Translations under genes and position numbers: made by a program
Shown: in pieces, positions 16,519 to 26,228 of the stretch
Numbering within the stretch: position 1 is the stretch's first letter
How the letters are laid out: every line of letters begins with the position of its first letter
Source: an uncultured Muribaculaceae bacterium
Lineage (GTDB): Bacteria > Bacteroidota > Bacteroidia > Bacteroidales > Muribaculaceae
NCBI GenBank assembly: GCA_910585755.1
Contig: CAJUFH010000020.1
Coordinates: forward strand, 1 to 41,799
DNA length: 41,799 bases
Direction of reading: 5' to 3'
Notes under the pieces: model-generated
What the model saw: only the letters and a program-made list of their open reading frames with translations
Told to the model about the DNA's origin: nothing
Database searches by the model: none

Positions 16519-16525
16519 CCGCCTA

Positions 16526-19500
16526 ATGAAGAAACCGGGACAACGACCTATAAAGTGCGACCTCATAAAACTCATCGCCACCGCGGGATGCCTCGTGCTC
16601 CTCGCGGTTTCGGCCGTCATAGCGAGCGCCCAGCTCGTCGGTCCCCCCGCGAAACAGCTTCCCCCTCCCCCGCCGATGCCCCCCGTGCCTCTCGACAGGG
16701 CTGACTCCATCATGATGCCGTTCCCTGTGCAACAGACAGTTCCGGCAAGCTACGAGGCGCTGATGGAGGACCAGTTCGCGGCCGACCTCGCGACTCCGTC
16801 GAATATCACGACCACCCCGGAATATGACCCCGAGACCGGCTACTACGTTATCCGCACCAAGCTCGGCGACACGGAAATAACAACCCCCTTCCTGCTGTCG
16901 CAGAAGCAGTTCGACAACTGGCAGCTCCGCCGTTCCCTCCAGGAATACTACCAGGAGCGCAACCAGATGCTGGCCGAGAACAAGGAAAAGCAGCCCTTCA
17001 ACATCTTCGACATGAATTTCGCCTACGGGCCGCTGGAAAAAATCTTCGGCCCCGGGGGCGTGCAGCTCAAGACGCAAGGCTCCATACAGCTCAAGATGGG
17101 TGTCAAGTCCAACAAGACCGACAACCCCTCCCTTGCGATGAACGCGCGCCGCAAGACCTACTTCGACTTCGACCAGAAAATCCAGGCCACAATCAACGCG
17201 TCGGTAGGCGACCGCCTGAAATTCGCGATGACCTACAACACCGACGCGACTTTCGCCTTCGACTCGCAGAACATCAAAATCGGGTATGAGGGAAAAGAGG
17301 ACGACATCGTGAAAAGCATCGAGGCCGGTAACGTCTCGCTGACAACCGGCTCCTCCCTTATCCGAGGCTCGACGGCGCTGTTCGGTATAAAGACCCAGTT
17401 GCAGTTCGGCAAACTGACCGCGACCGCCCTTGTCTCGCAGCAGAACTCCGAATCTAAGACCGTCAACACCAAGGGGGGCGCGCAGACTACCGATTTCTCG
17501 GTCAACGCCGACCAGTATGACCAGAACCGCCACTTCTTCCTGGCCCAGTATTTCTACGACAACTACGACCAGTTTGCCGCCCGTCTGCCGCTGGTTACCT
17601 CCGGCATTAACATCACCCGTATCGAGGTATGGGTGACAAACAAGGGTGGGAAATACGACCAGTCGCGCAACATCGTGGCCTTCACCGACCTTGGCGAGAA
17701 CCAGTATCTCGCCAACGGCTACTGGCAGCCCGACCCGACCATCCCGGTCCCGACCAACAACTCCAACAACCTGCTCCGCATCATAAAGGAAGAGTACCCC
17801 GACGCCCGAAACATCAATACCGTCACCCAGGCCCTCGAACCGCTCCGCGCCGTTGGCATCGAGGGGGGCAAGGATTTCGAGAAAGTCGAGAGCGCCCGCC
17901 TGCTGAGCTCTTCGGAATACACTCTGAACTCGACCCTCGGCTATATCTCCGTAAAGGCGCAGATTAATTCCGACGAGGTCCTCGGCGTCGCCTTCCAGTA
18001 CACCTACAACGGCCAGGTCTACCAGGTCGGCGAGTTCTCTTCCGATATAACGACCACCACTCAGTCGCTCTACGTCAAAATGCTGAAGAGCACCACAATC
18101 GACACCAAGATGCCGATGTGGCACCTGATGATGAAAAACGTCTACTCCCTGGGGGCCTACCAGGTGCAGCGTCAGAACTTCCGACTGAACATCAAATACC
18201 TCAGCGACACTACCGGCACCCAGATCAACTACCTCCCCGTACCCTCGCTGAGCAACCAGCCCCTGCTCCAGGTAATGAACCTCGACCGCCTCGACTCCAA
18301 CCAGCAGGGGAACCCCGACGGCTTCTTCGACTTCATCGACGGCTACACCATCATCCCTTCGACCGGCAAGGTGATTTTCCCCGTCGCCGAACCGTTCGGC
18401 TCCCACCTCGAGCGCAAAATCAACGACCCGGTGCTGGCCGAAAAGTACGTCTACAAGGAACTTTACGACTCTACGCAGGTTGTCGCGCGCCAGTTCTCCG
18501 ACAAGAACAAGTTCATCCTGACCGGTTCGTACCAGGCTTCGTCAGGCTCGCAGATACGCCTGAACGCGATGAACGTGCCCCGCGGCTCCGTTGTCGTGAT
18601 GGCCGGCGGCGTGCGACTGGTTGAAAACTCCGACTATACCGTCGACTACTCGATGGGTATCGTCACCATCACGAACCAGAGTATCATCGACTCCGGACAA
18701 AGCGTCTCCGTGACCCTCGAAAACCAGTCGCTCTTCTCGACACAGCGCAAGACCCTCCTCGGTCTCGACCTCCAGTATGAGTTCAACAAGCACCTGAATA
18801 TCGGGGCCACAATCCTGCATTTCTCCGAAAAGGCGCTGACAGAGAAAGTCAACATCGGCGACGAGACAATCAACAACTCGTTGTTCGGCTTCAACCTCTC
18901 CTATAACACGAAGCTCCAATGGCTTACCAACCTGATTAACAAAATCCCGACGGTCAACGCCACCGCCCCCTCGCAGCTCAGCGTGACGGCCGAGGCCGCA
19001 GTCCTCGTGCCTCACAAACAGAAATCCGGCACCAACAAGGGCAGCTCGTACATCGATGACTTTGAATCGTCGCAGATCGGTATCGACCTGCGCTCTCCCT
19101 ACGGCTGGTTCACAGCCTCCACCCCCTACGACCCGGGCCGCGACGCGCTCTTCCCCGAAGCCGCCCTTAGCAACAACGTCGACTACGGCAAGAACCGCGC
19201 CCTGCTGAACTGGTACTATATCGACCGCCTCTTCACGGAGCGCAACTCATCCCTCTGCCCCGGCTACCTGAAAAACGACCTCAAACAGCAGTCAAACCCC
19301 TACGTCCGCGAAGTGACCTCGAAAGAGATATTTCCCGGCCGCGAGCTGACCTACGGCGAATCCGCCTACATTCAGACCCTCAACCTCTCCTTCTATCCCA
19401 ACGAGCGCGGCCCGTACAACCTCGATGATACAAATATCGACCCCGAAGGCAACCTCCTTAACCCCGAAAAACGCTGGGGCGGCATCATGCGCAAAATGGA

Positions 19501-22500
19501 GACCACCAACTTCGAGCAGGCCAACATCGACTACATCCAGTTCTGGATGATGAACCCCTTCCTTGACCCGGAGAACCCCAATTACGACGGTGGCGACCTC
19601 TATTTCAACCTCGGCGAAATCTCTGAGGATATTCTGAAGGACGGCCTGAAGAGCTATGAGAACGGCGTTCCTTACGACGGCAACGACCGCTTCATGCAGA
19701 ACACCGTCTGGGGACGTGTCTCCTCCCAGAACTCCCTGACATACTCCTTCGACAACAATTCCGGCTCCCGCGCCGTGCAGGATGTCGGCCTCGACGGCCT
19801 CATCAACGCCGACGAATATACCGCCCCCTCCTACCAGTCTTACCTGGAGAATCTGCGAGGAAAGCTCTCCGCTTCCGCTATGGAACGGATGAACGAGGAC
19901 CCCTTCTCGGCCATGAACGACCCCGCGGGCGACAACTACGGCTTTTTCCTCAGCAACAACTACGACGCCCGACGCGCATCCGTGCTTGAACGATACAAGC
20001 ACTACAACGGCGTCGAGGGGAACTCGCTCCCCCCTGAAAGCGCGCCCGACCCGCAGTATCAGAGCTCCCGCGCCGTGCCCGACGTCGAAGATATCAACCA
20101 GGACAATACGCTGAACGAATACGAGCGTTATTTCCAGTACAAGGTCTCGATACGTCCCGAGGACCTCGTCGTCGGGAAGAACTTCATCACCGACAAGCAG
20201 GTTTCCTATCCCCTGACGCGCGACGGCAAGAACGAGCCTGTCGAGTGGTACCAGTTCAAGATTCCCCTGAGCGCCTTCGAGAAAGTCGTAGGCTCGATCA
20301 ACGACTTCTCGACCATACGCTTCGCACGTATCTTCCTGACCGGATTCAAGCAGACGACCCACCTCCGCTTCGCGACCCTCGAGCTCGTCCGCGGAGAATG
20401 GCGCACTTACGATTTCAACCTCAACACCCGCGGCGACTCTCCCGCCGAGGGGGAACTCGACGTGTCGGTGGTCAACATCGAGGAAAACGCCTCCCGCGAG
20501 CCGGTTAACTACGTCCTCCCTCCGGGCGTAACCCGAATCACCGATCCGGGACAGTCTCAGGCCGTCCAGCTCAACGAGCAGTCGATGTCGCTTAAAGTAA
20601 CCGGCCTTAACGCCGGTGACGCCCGCGCCGTCTACCGCGATACCCAGCAGGACCTCCGAAACTACAAGCGCCTGCAGATGTGGGTCCACGCCGAAAGCCT
20701 TATCGACGACCCGACTCAGCTCCGTTCGGGCGAGCTGTCGGTGTTCGTGCGCCTCGGTTCCGACGTGAAGAGCAACTTCTACGAATACGAGATACCCCTG
20801 CAGCTCACCCCCCACGGCGTCTACAACAACTACGTCAGCGCCGACCGCGACAAGGTTTGGCCCTCGCAGAACTTCATGGACCTAAAGCTCCAGAACCTCG
20901 TCGACCTTAAGAAGGCCCGCAACCGGGCCAAGAACGAAGAGGGCTCGCAGGTTGGCTTTGCGACGCTCTACACGGCCCGCGACCCCGACGACGAGCGCAA
21001 CCGCATGGCAGTCATGGGCAACCCGTCGCTCAGCGATGTGAGGGTTATCCTCGTTGGTGTCCGCAACAACTCCAACCAGCGCAAGGACGGTATCGTGTGG
21101 GTCAACGAGCTTAAGGTGACCGACTTCAACGAGGAGGGGGGATGGGCCGCCAAGGCCAACGTCAACCTCTCGCTGAGCGACATTGCCAACCTGAACTTCT
21201 CGACCCATATGGAAAGCGCCGGATTCGGAAGCGTCGACCAGAGCCTCAACTCGCGCCGTCTCGACGATTACCGGCAGATTAACTTCGCCGTTCAGGCCGA
21301 CCTCGGACGCTTCATCCCCGAAAAGGTGAAGCTCAAGGCCCCGATATACTACTCCGTTTCCGATGAGAAGCTGACTCCGAAATACAATCCCCTCGACCAG
21401 GACGTGCTCCTTAAAGACGCCCTCGACGACGCGGCGGACAAACACGCCCGCGACTCCATCGAATCTTACGCCGTGGAGCGCAACAAGATTCAGAGCTTCT
21501 CGATTTCGGGCCTGAAGTTCGATGTCCGCTCGGCGAAACCGATGCCCTGGGATCCCGCCAACTTCACCCTCAACTTCTCCTTCAACAAGCAGCGCAAGGA
21601 GAACCCGACCACGGAGTACGAGATCACCAACGACTACCGCGGTTCGTTCGCCTACAACTACTCCCCGATGGTAAAGCCCCTCAAACCGTTCGGCTGGATG
21701 AAAACCAAGAACAAGAACCTGCGCTTTTTCAAGGAGTGGGAAATCAACTATGTCCCGACCTCCATCTCGTTTCTGACGAACATGTCACGCTACTACTACG
21801 AGATGCAGACCCGCTCGGAGACCGACCAGATGTTCCAGCTCCCTGTTTCCGTCAGCAAGAACTTCCTTTGGGACCGCCAGTTCCAGCTCGTATGGAACCT
21901 TACAAAGACCATAACCGTTAACTTCAACTCCAACACCTCTGCACGCATCGAGGAGACTGTCGGAGCGGTGAACCGCAAGCTGTTCCCCGACAAGTACAAG
22001 GAGTGGAAGGACACCGTATGGCAGTCGATTCTTTCGATGGGTACTCCGTGGGCCTACAACCAGTCGTTCACGGCCCAGTGGCGCGCGCCCTTCAACCGCG
22101 TGCCGGTCCTCGACTTCATTACCTCCAACGTAAGCTATAACGCGACCTACCGCTGGGACCGCGGCGCCGAGGTCGACGGATATTCTACCGGCAACACGAT
22201 TGCCAACCAGGCAGCGTTCAGTGTCGACGGCCGTCTCAACTTCGAGAGCCTATACAAGAAAATCCCCTTCATAAAGGATGTTGAGAAGCGCTTCGCCAAC
22301 ACCCGCCGGGCCAACGTTCCCGTGAAGCCGAAGAAGTTCGAGCGCACCTACAAACTCAAAACCGACACTACCCTGACGATACGCCACAACCTCCGCAACA
22401 AGAAGGTCAAGATTTCGGCCCGTACTACCGACGGAACTGTCTTCCCGGTAAAAACCCGCGTTATCGACGCCAACTCCATCGAAGTGCTGACAAAGGGGGA

Positions 22501-23983
22501 CAAGGATATCAAGTTCTCCATCGAAGAGATTCTGAAAGAGGATAAATCCGTCTGGCGCGAAATCGGAGAATACGCTACCCGCCTGGTGATGAGCCCGCGC
22601 AATTTCTCCATCCGCTACAAGAACACCCGCACCATGTCGGTCCCCCTGTTCCGCCCCGAAATCGGCAATATCTTCGGCGAAAGTACCCATTACGGCCCGA
22701 TGGCTCCCGGTCTTGACTTCGCGTTCGGTTTCGTTGACGAAAGCTATATCGACAAGGCGAAGGCACGCGGATGGCTCATTTGCGACGACGGCCAGACCTC
22801 ACCCGCCATGTGGTCTAGGGCCAACGAACTCAACATCGAGCTGCAGCTTGAACCGATAAAGGGACTTAAAGTGCAGCTCACGATGAACCGCACCGACAAC
22901 CGCAACACCCAGGTGCAGTTCATGTATGCCGATATGCCGATGACATATTCCGGCTCCTACACGAAGACGCACTGTGCGATCCGCACCGCCTTCGGCTCCT
23001 CAAAGGCCGAAGACGGATATTACTCGAAGCATTTCCAACAGCTGATCGACAACATCCCCGTGATTGCCGGACGTTATACCGACCAGTACCGCGGGACGAC
23101 ATACCCCACCGGAGGCTTTATGGCCGACAGCCCCCTCGCCGGGCAGCCGTTCAGCACCGAGGTCGGAACCACTCCAGAAACTTCTTCCGACATTCTGATT
23201 CCCGCATTCCTCGCCGCCTATACCGGAACGGACGCTAAAAAGCAGTATCTCTCCCCCTTCCCCTCCTTCGCCCACGTCATCCCCAACTGGCGCGTGACTT
23301 ACGACGGATTGGTGAACCTCGGCAATATGCGGAAGATTTTCAAGACCTTCACCCTCTCCCACGCATACCAGTGCACCTATACCGTCGGCTCCTACAACTC
23401 TTACCTCAACTGGCTCTCGGTTGACGGCAATATCGGATTCATACGCGACGAGGCGACAGGCAACCCCATCCCATCTTCCCCCTACAACATCTCCTCCGTA
23501 GCGATAACCGAACGCTTCGCGCCCCTTATCGGCGTGAACGCGACGCTGAAAAACGAAATCCAGTTCAACGCGGAGTGGCGCGACCAGCGTACCCTTACGC
23601 TTAACACCTCGGCCGGACAGCTCGTCGAGGCCACTACCCGCGGCCTCACAATCGGCGCCGGATACAAGATTGTAAATTTCAACTCTGTGCTCAAACTCGG
23701 CTCCAAGCAGAACGGCGTTTCAAACGACCTGACAATCAACGCCGACTTCTCCCTGCAGAACACCCAGAGCCTGATTCGCCGAATCGAGAGCAACTATACC
23801 CAGGCGACCTCCGGTACCCGTACCCTGACAATCAACTTTCAGGCATCCTACGTCGTGAGCCGCCGGCTGACTCTCGCCGCATACTTCGACCATCAGGTGA
23901 ACACCCCTCTCGTATCGAACGCCGCCTACCCCACCTCCAACTCCAACTACGGAATATCCGTAAACCTCAACCTCGCCCGATAA
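16526..23983 (+). CDS. sprA: SprA (Sov), outer-membrane translocon of the type IX secretion system
   Basis: One uninterrupted 2485-residue frame, the usual size for SprA, the very large outer-membrane beta-barrel through which type IX (Por) cargo passes. A signal peptide (about 1-36, hydrophobic LIATAGCLVLLAVSAVIASA, then Q) precedes a Pro-rich stretch. Family-typical segments include NIFDMNFAYGPLEKIFGPGG, SSYIDDFESSQIGIDLRSP near residue 840, and repeated aromatic/Asn-rich strands continuing to the end (SNYGISVNLNLAR). Many alternating hydrophobic stretches in the second half fit barrel strands. Its other partners (PorV, PorK-N, PorU) are not in this window. It starts 7 bp after ruvA. Long antisense frames over it are coding shadows. 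Confidence 0.97.
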   Translation: MKKPGQRPIKCDLIKLIATAGCLVLLAVSAVIASAQLVGPPAKQLPPPPPMPPVPLDRADSIMMPFPVQQTVPASYEALMEDQFAADLATPSNITTTPEYDPETGYYVIRTKLGDTEITTPFLLSQKQFDNWQLRRSLQEYYQERNQMLAENKEKQPFNIFDMNFAYGPLEKIFGPGGVQLKTQGSIQLKMGVKSNKTDNPSLAMNARRKTYFDFDQKIQATINASVGDRLKFAMTYNTDATFAFDSQNIKIGYEGKEDDIVKSIEAGNVSLTTGSSLIRGSTALFGIKTQLQFGKLTATALVSQQNSESKTVNTKGGAQTTDFSVNADQYDQNRHFFLAQYFYDNYDQFAARLPLVTSGINITRIEVWVTNKGGKYDQSRNIVAFTDLGENQYLANGYWQPDPTIPVPTNNSNNLLRIIKEEYPDARNINTVTQALEPLRAVGIEGGKDFEKVESARLLSSSEYTLNSTLGYISVKAQINSDEVLGVAFQYTYNGQVYQVGEFSSDITTTTQSLYVKMLKSTTIDTKMPMWHLMMKNVYSLGAYQVQRQNFRLNIKYLSDTTGTQINYLPVPSLSNQPLLQVMNLDRLDSNQQGNPDGFFDFIDGYTIIPSTGKVIFPVAEPFGSHLERKINDPVLAEKYVYKELYDSTQVVARQFSDKNKFILTGSYQASSGSQIRLNAMNVPRGSVVVMAGGVRLVENSDYTVDYSMGIVTITNQSIIDSGQSVSVTLENQSLFSTQRKTLLGLDLQYEFNKHLNIGATILHFSEKALTEKVNIGDETINNSLFGFNLSYNTKLQWLTNLINKIPTVNATAPSQLSVTAEAAVLVPHKQKSGTNKGSSYIDDFESSQIGIDLRSPYGWFTASTPYDPGRDALFPEAALSNNVDYGKNRALLNWYYIDRLFTERNSSLCPGYLKNDLKQQSNPYVREVTSKEIFPGRELTYGESAYIQTLNLSFYPNERGPYNLDDTNIDPEGNLLNPEKRWGGIMRKMETTNFEQANIDYIQFWMMNPFLDPENPNYDGGDLYFNLGEISEDILKDGLKSYENGVPYDGNDRFMQNTVWGRVSSQNSLTYSFDNNSGSRAVQDVGLDGLINADEYTAPSYQSYLENLRGKLSASAMERMNEDPFSAMNDPAGDNYGFFLSNNYDARRASVLERYKHYNGVEGNSLPPESAPDPQYQSSRAVPDVEDINQDNTLNEYERYFQYKVSIRPEDLVVGKNFITDKQVSYPLTRDGKNEPVEWYQFKIPLSAFEKVVGSINDFSTIRFARIFLTGFKQTTHLRFATLELVRGEWRTYDFNLNTRGDSPAEGELDVSVVNIEENASREPVNYVLPPGVTRITDPGQSQAVQLNEQSMSLKVTGLNAGDARAVYRDTQQDLRNYKRLQMWVHAESLIDDPTQLRSGELSVFVRLGSDVKSNFYEYEIPLQLTPHGVYNNYVSADRDKVWPSQNFMDLKLQNLVDLKKARNRAKNEEGSQVGFATLYTARDPDDERNRMAVMGNPSLSDVRVILVGVRNNSNQRKDGIVWVNELKVTDFNEEGGWAAKANVNLSLSDIANLNFSTHMESAGFGSVDQSLNSRRLDDYRQINFAVQADLGRFIPEKVKLKAPIYYSVSDEKLTPKYNPLDQDVLLKDALDDAADKHARDSIESYAVERNKIQSFSISGLKFDVRSAKPMPWDPANFTLNFSFNKQRKENPTTEYEITNDYRGSFAYNYSPMVKPLKPFGWMKTKNKNLRFFKEWEINYVPTSISFLTNMSRYYYEMQTRSETDQMFQLPVSVSKNFLWDRQFQLVWNLTKTITVNFNSNTSARIEETVGAVNRKLFPDKYKEWKDTVWQSILSMGTPWAYNQSFTAQWRAPFNRVPVLDFITSNVSYNATYRWDRGAEVDGYSTGNTIANQAAFSVDGRLNFESLYKKIPFIKDVEKRFANTRRANVPVKPKKFERTYKLKTDTTLTIRHNLRNKKVKISARTTDGTVFPVKTRVIDANSIEVLTKGDKDIKFSIEEILKEDKSVWREIGEYATRLVMSPRNFSIRYKNTRTMSVPLFRPEIGNIFGESTHYGPMAPGLDFAFGFVDESYIDKAKARGWLICDDGQTSPAMWSRANELNIELQLEPIKGLKVQLTMNRTDNRNTQVQFMYADMPMTYSGSYTKTHCAIRTAFGSSKAEDGYYSKHFQQLIDNIPVIAGRYTDQYRGTTYPTGGFMADSPLAGQPFSTEVGTTPETSSDILIPAFLAAYTGTDAKKQYLSPFPSFAHVIPNWRVTYDGLVNLGNMRKIFKTFTLSHAYQCTYTVGSYNSYLNWLSVDGNIGFIRDEATGNPIPSSPYNISSVAITERFAPLIGVNATLKNEIQFNAEWRDQRTLTLNTSAGQLVEATTRGLTIGAGYKIVNFNSVLKLGSKQNGVSNDLTINADFSLQNTQSLIRRIESNYTQATSGTRTLTINFQASYVVSRRLTLAAYFDHQVNTPLVSNAAYPTSNSNYGISVNLNLAR

Positions 23984-24005
23984 GTAACCGGTCTGATTAA
24001 TTCAA
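23982..24005 (+). repeat. Possible remnant of the palindromic repeat family
   Basis: AAGTAAC, then CGGTCTGATTAATTCAA, matches the outer end plus an internal segment of the right arm of the 7653 element (read on the minus strand) at about 23 of 25 positions, if about 24 bases are deleted between them. It overlaps the sprA stop and lies just before the next gene's start. Confidence 0.35.
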
Positions 24006-24011
24006 AACATT

Positions 24012-24860
24012 ATGAAGAAATTATTATTCTCGCTGATCGCGACAGCCTCATTCATGACGATGAGCGCCGCTACCGACCTTTCCCCCTACAAAGGTGTATG
24101 GAGCAGCAACGACGCGGAAGCTGTTCTGACAGATTCGATATGTATCCTCTATTATCAGGCCGACAGCACGATGCAGGCGGTTCTTGAAATTCCTTCAGCG
24201 GGGATTTCCAGCAAAACCGTCTTTGCCAAGGACGGGAACGTTACAACTACCTCAGGCAGCGAGCCGATTGCGATTTCCCTGGTCGACGGCAAATTGCATA
24301 TCGGGGGCCAAACTCTGAAAAAAGTGGAGGATATTAAGATTGTCAAGCCCTACGAGATGGCGAGGTGCGAGTCAAAATTCGATGTCGGCAAATGCCTACA
24401 GCAATGGCGGCTTGGAGCGGGATACGGGATTTCCGACGATATGGTTTATTGCGAGATTAATACGAACCGCCATATGTTCGTATATATGGTTAACCCCTCT
24501 ATGGTCTATATCCGCGCGGCGGCTACCAGAAACAATGACAATGGCACATTGTTCTTTCAGAATATCCGTATGATGAAAAATCAGAACACCGGCGAGTACA
24601 CCATGCACATCGACCCGGATAATTTCCGGGTCTCCCGCAACAACCTTGAAATCGACAATTCAAAATTCCAGCCCGATGGCTGCACATTCAGTCCAGACGG
24701 GGGAATCTACTGGTCGCTCATCTCGTTTGAGCCGGACGTAATCCTGCTGAACGGCTGCGGTGAGACCTACACCGTCAAACGCCGCCCCGTCGAAAATGAC
24801 TGCGAATATATCGAATATGTCCCCTACTCCCACGATAACACCCTCCCCTCCTTCAACTGA
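24012..24860 (+). CDS. Secreted protein of unknown function
   Basis: A 282-residue protein with a clear signal peptide (MKKLLFSLIATASFMTMSA, cleavage near residue 19-21). No family recognised. Features seen: an N-terminal part with LSPYKGVWSSNDAEAVLTDSICILYYQ and later DGKLHIGGQTLKKV, suggesting a small beta-rich domain of the kind that reports a value or default; a central YCEINTNRHMFVYMVNPSMVYIRAA; six cysteines, mostly in the second half; and a polar C-terminus without lipobox or type IX tail. It begins 28 bp after sprA and ends before a strong terminator, so it may be co-transcribed with sprA. Link to secretion is only positional. Confidence 0.7.
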   Translation: MKKLLFSLIATASFMTMSAATDLSPYKGVWSSNDAEAVLTDSICILYYQADSTMQAVLEIPSAGISSKTVFAKDGNVTTTSGSEPIAISLVDGKLHIGGQTLKKVEDIKIVKPYEMARCESKFDVGKCLQQWRLGAGYGISDDMVYCEINTNRHMFVYMVNPSMVYIRAAATRNNDNGTLFFQNIRMMKNQNTGEYTMHIDPDNFRVSRNNLEIDNSKFQPDGCTFSPDGGIYWSLISFEPDVILLNGCGETYTVKRRPVENDCEYIEYVPYSHDNTLPSFN

Positions 24861-24873
24861 ACAAAAGGAACAT

Positions 24874-24912
24874 AAAAGCGTCGGCAGCCCGCAAAGAGCT
24901 GTCGACGCTTTT
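24874..24912. terminator. Bidirectional terminator
   Basis: 15-bp stem AAAAGCGTCGGCAGC/GCTGTCGACGCTTTT (one G-T pair) with a 9-nt loop and T-rich flank. It closes the tsaC-to-24860 cluster and also faces the end of the META gene. Confidence 0.9.
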
Positions 24913-24953
24913 AATATTGAATAGGGTATAATTGCTGAATCGCTCAACAGGTA

Positions 24954-26057
24954 TTACTCGGCGGAGTCGATGGGGATGCGGGTTAGGGTGAAGAGTTCGG
25001 TGCCGTCGGGAGAGGTCAGGGTAATCGTATCGGGCCCTGTCTGACGTGCACTCTCGACGGACTCCAATGCTAACAGGAACTCTGTCTCGCGGCTTTCGGG
25101 GGAGCACATCATCCTGGTAGTCGCGACATTTACGATTTGTAGAGAGTTTTTCTTGTCAGGGTCGATAAACAGCTTCCCGTTAAGACGGTTGCAGCCGGTT
25201 GTCCCGTGAATCTGCAGGTCTGTTATGTTGAATGTCAGCGAAGCCGGTTCGCCATCTTCCGTTACGAGGGGTGTGCCGTTGAGAGTGTCAACCTTCCAGG
25301 CTCCGTTGAGGAAATCCATATTATGACGGCGGAGCACGAGTATCGGCTGGGTACTCTTCCCGTCAAGGAGGTCGAGGAACGTAATCGGGCCTTCGACGCG
25401 GGCGCTGTAAGAGCGGACGTCGCTCGTCGCAAGATTGATCAGATACTCAAACTCAGCGTCGTTGCAGAGCCGCATCGTCGAAATCATGTTGTCGAGGCGC
25501 ATAGCGCCATTCTCTCCTAAGACAAGGTCACCATTGATATAGTTACATCCGTTGTTGCCGTAGAAACGTTTGGCCGGAAGGTCGAATGTCAGATACGGAC
25601 GCTCCTCGCCGGTTACAACGTTCCCGCGCACGGAGTAAATCGTCCATTCCCCGTTGATTGTGAAATCCTTGTCAAGGTTGGGGTTGTAAGCCGGTCTTTT
25701 CTCTGAAGTCGCGGCAGCATTGGAATCTGTCAGAGGACGGCGGTTGTCAGCCTGCCCGGGGACAACTGGTGTCTTCCCCTTAGAGGGCTTGGCTGCGGTC
25801 TCTCCCCGCCCCTTGTTATTCTTGTTTTTCACACCCTTCGGTTCTTCAGTGTTGGTGGTCGCGGTCTTGGAGCCCGCGTTCTTGGGGGGTGTCAATGTCT
25901 TTCCGGCCGGTTTGCTTTCCGTTGTGCGTTGGGCAGTAACCTGGCCTGAGGAACCGGCAACCTTGTTGGAGGAACCCTTGAACAATGAGCAGGAAGGAGC
26001 CGCGGCAAGAACCAGCGCGGCGGCGGCTCCGAGAAGTATGTTTTGCGAAACTTTCAT
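24954..26057 (-). CDS. Lipoprotein with two META domains
   Basis: A 367-residue protein. The N-terminus MKVSQNILLGAAAALVLAA ends in PSC, a lipobox-like site with Cys23 as the likely lipidated residue. Residues 30-125 are a low-complexity linker rich in Lys, Asn, Pro and Thr. Two related META/HslJ-type domains follow. Domain 1 (about 130-240) has GEWTIYSVRGN, FYGNNGCNYINGDL and MISTMRLCNDAEF. Domain 2 (about 245-355) has GAWKVDTLNGTPL, IHGTTGCNRLNGKL and VATTRMMCSPESRE. The repeated GCNxxNG and TxRxC patterns are the family signature. META proteins are often surface or periplasmic and heat- or stress-linked; exact role unknown. Transcribed alone, away from the GH5 gene. Confidence 0.88.
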   Translation of the reverse strand: MKVSQNILLGAAAALVLAAAPSCSLFKGSSNKVAGSSGQVTAQRTTESKPAGKTLTPPKNAGSKTATTNTEEPKGVKNKNNKGRGETAAKPSKGKTPVVPGQADNRRPLTDSNAAATSEKRPAYNPNLDKDFTINGEWTIYSVRGNVVTGEERPYLTFDLPAKRFYGNNGCNYINGDLVLGENGAMRLDNMISTMRLCNDAEFEYLINLATSDVRSYSARVEGPITFLDLLDGKSTQPILVLRRHNMDFLNGAWKVDTLNGTPLVTEDGEPASLTFNITDLQIHGTTGCNRLNGKLFIDPDKKNSLQIVNVATTRMMCSPESRETEFLLALESVESARQTGPDTITLTSPDGTELFTLTRIPIDSAE

Positions 26058-26086
26058 TATCTCTCAATCGTTTAATAGTTGTTTAT

Positions 26087-26094
26087 TAGATTTG
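26087..26094 (+). promoter_or_regulatory. -7-like box TAGATTTG, + strand
   Basis: Exact TAnnTTTG match pointing toward the GH5 gene, 134 bp from its ATG. It faces an identical box on the minus strand at 26147-26154. Confidence 0.3.
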
Positions 26095-26146
26095 TATTGT
26101 ATATGCAACCATATATACCAGCATGTCCTGAATGGAGGATACTTTG

Positions 26147-26154
26147 CAAATCTA
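26147..26154 (-). promoter_or_regulatory. -7 box of the META lipoprotein gene
   Basis: Minus-strand TAGATTTG matches TAnnTTTG exactly, about 90 nt before the META ATG. No clear -33. Confidence 0.45.
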
Positions 26155-26199
26155 ACAAATTTATTCTTGAAAAGAACGCTGATTAGAAGAAAATTTGCT

Positions 26200-26207
26200 T
26201 AATTTTG
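26200..26207 (+). promoter_or_regulatory. -7 box of the GH5 gene
   Basis: TAATTTTG, exact consensus, 21 bp before the ATG at 26229; no clear -33. Confidence 0.45.
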
Positions 26208-26228
26208 CAAAATTTAAAATCCATTGCC

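Noticed and set aside
16523..20815. Long antisense frames over sprA (16523-18406 and 19292-20815)
   Set aside because: Low-complexity Val/Gly/Glu-rich translations typical of shadows of a GC-rich gene; sprA is conserved throughout.
26205..26228. TTG start for the GH5 gene
   Set aside because: It falls inside the candidate -7 box; ATG 26229 gives a clean signal peptide.
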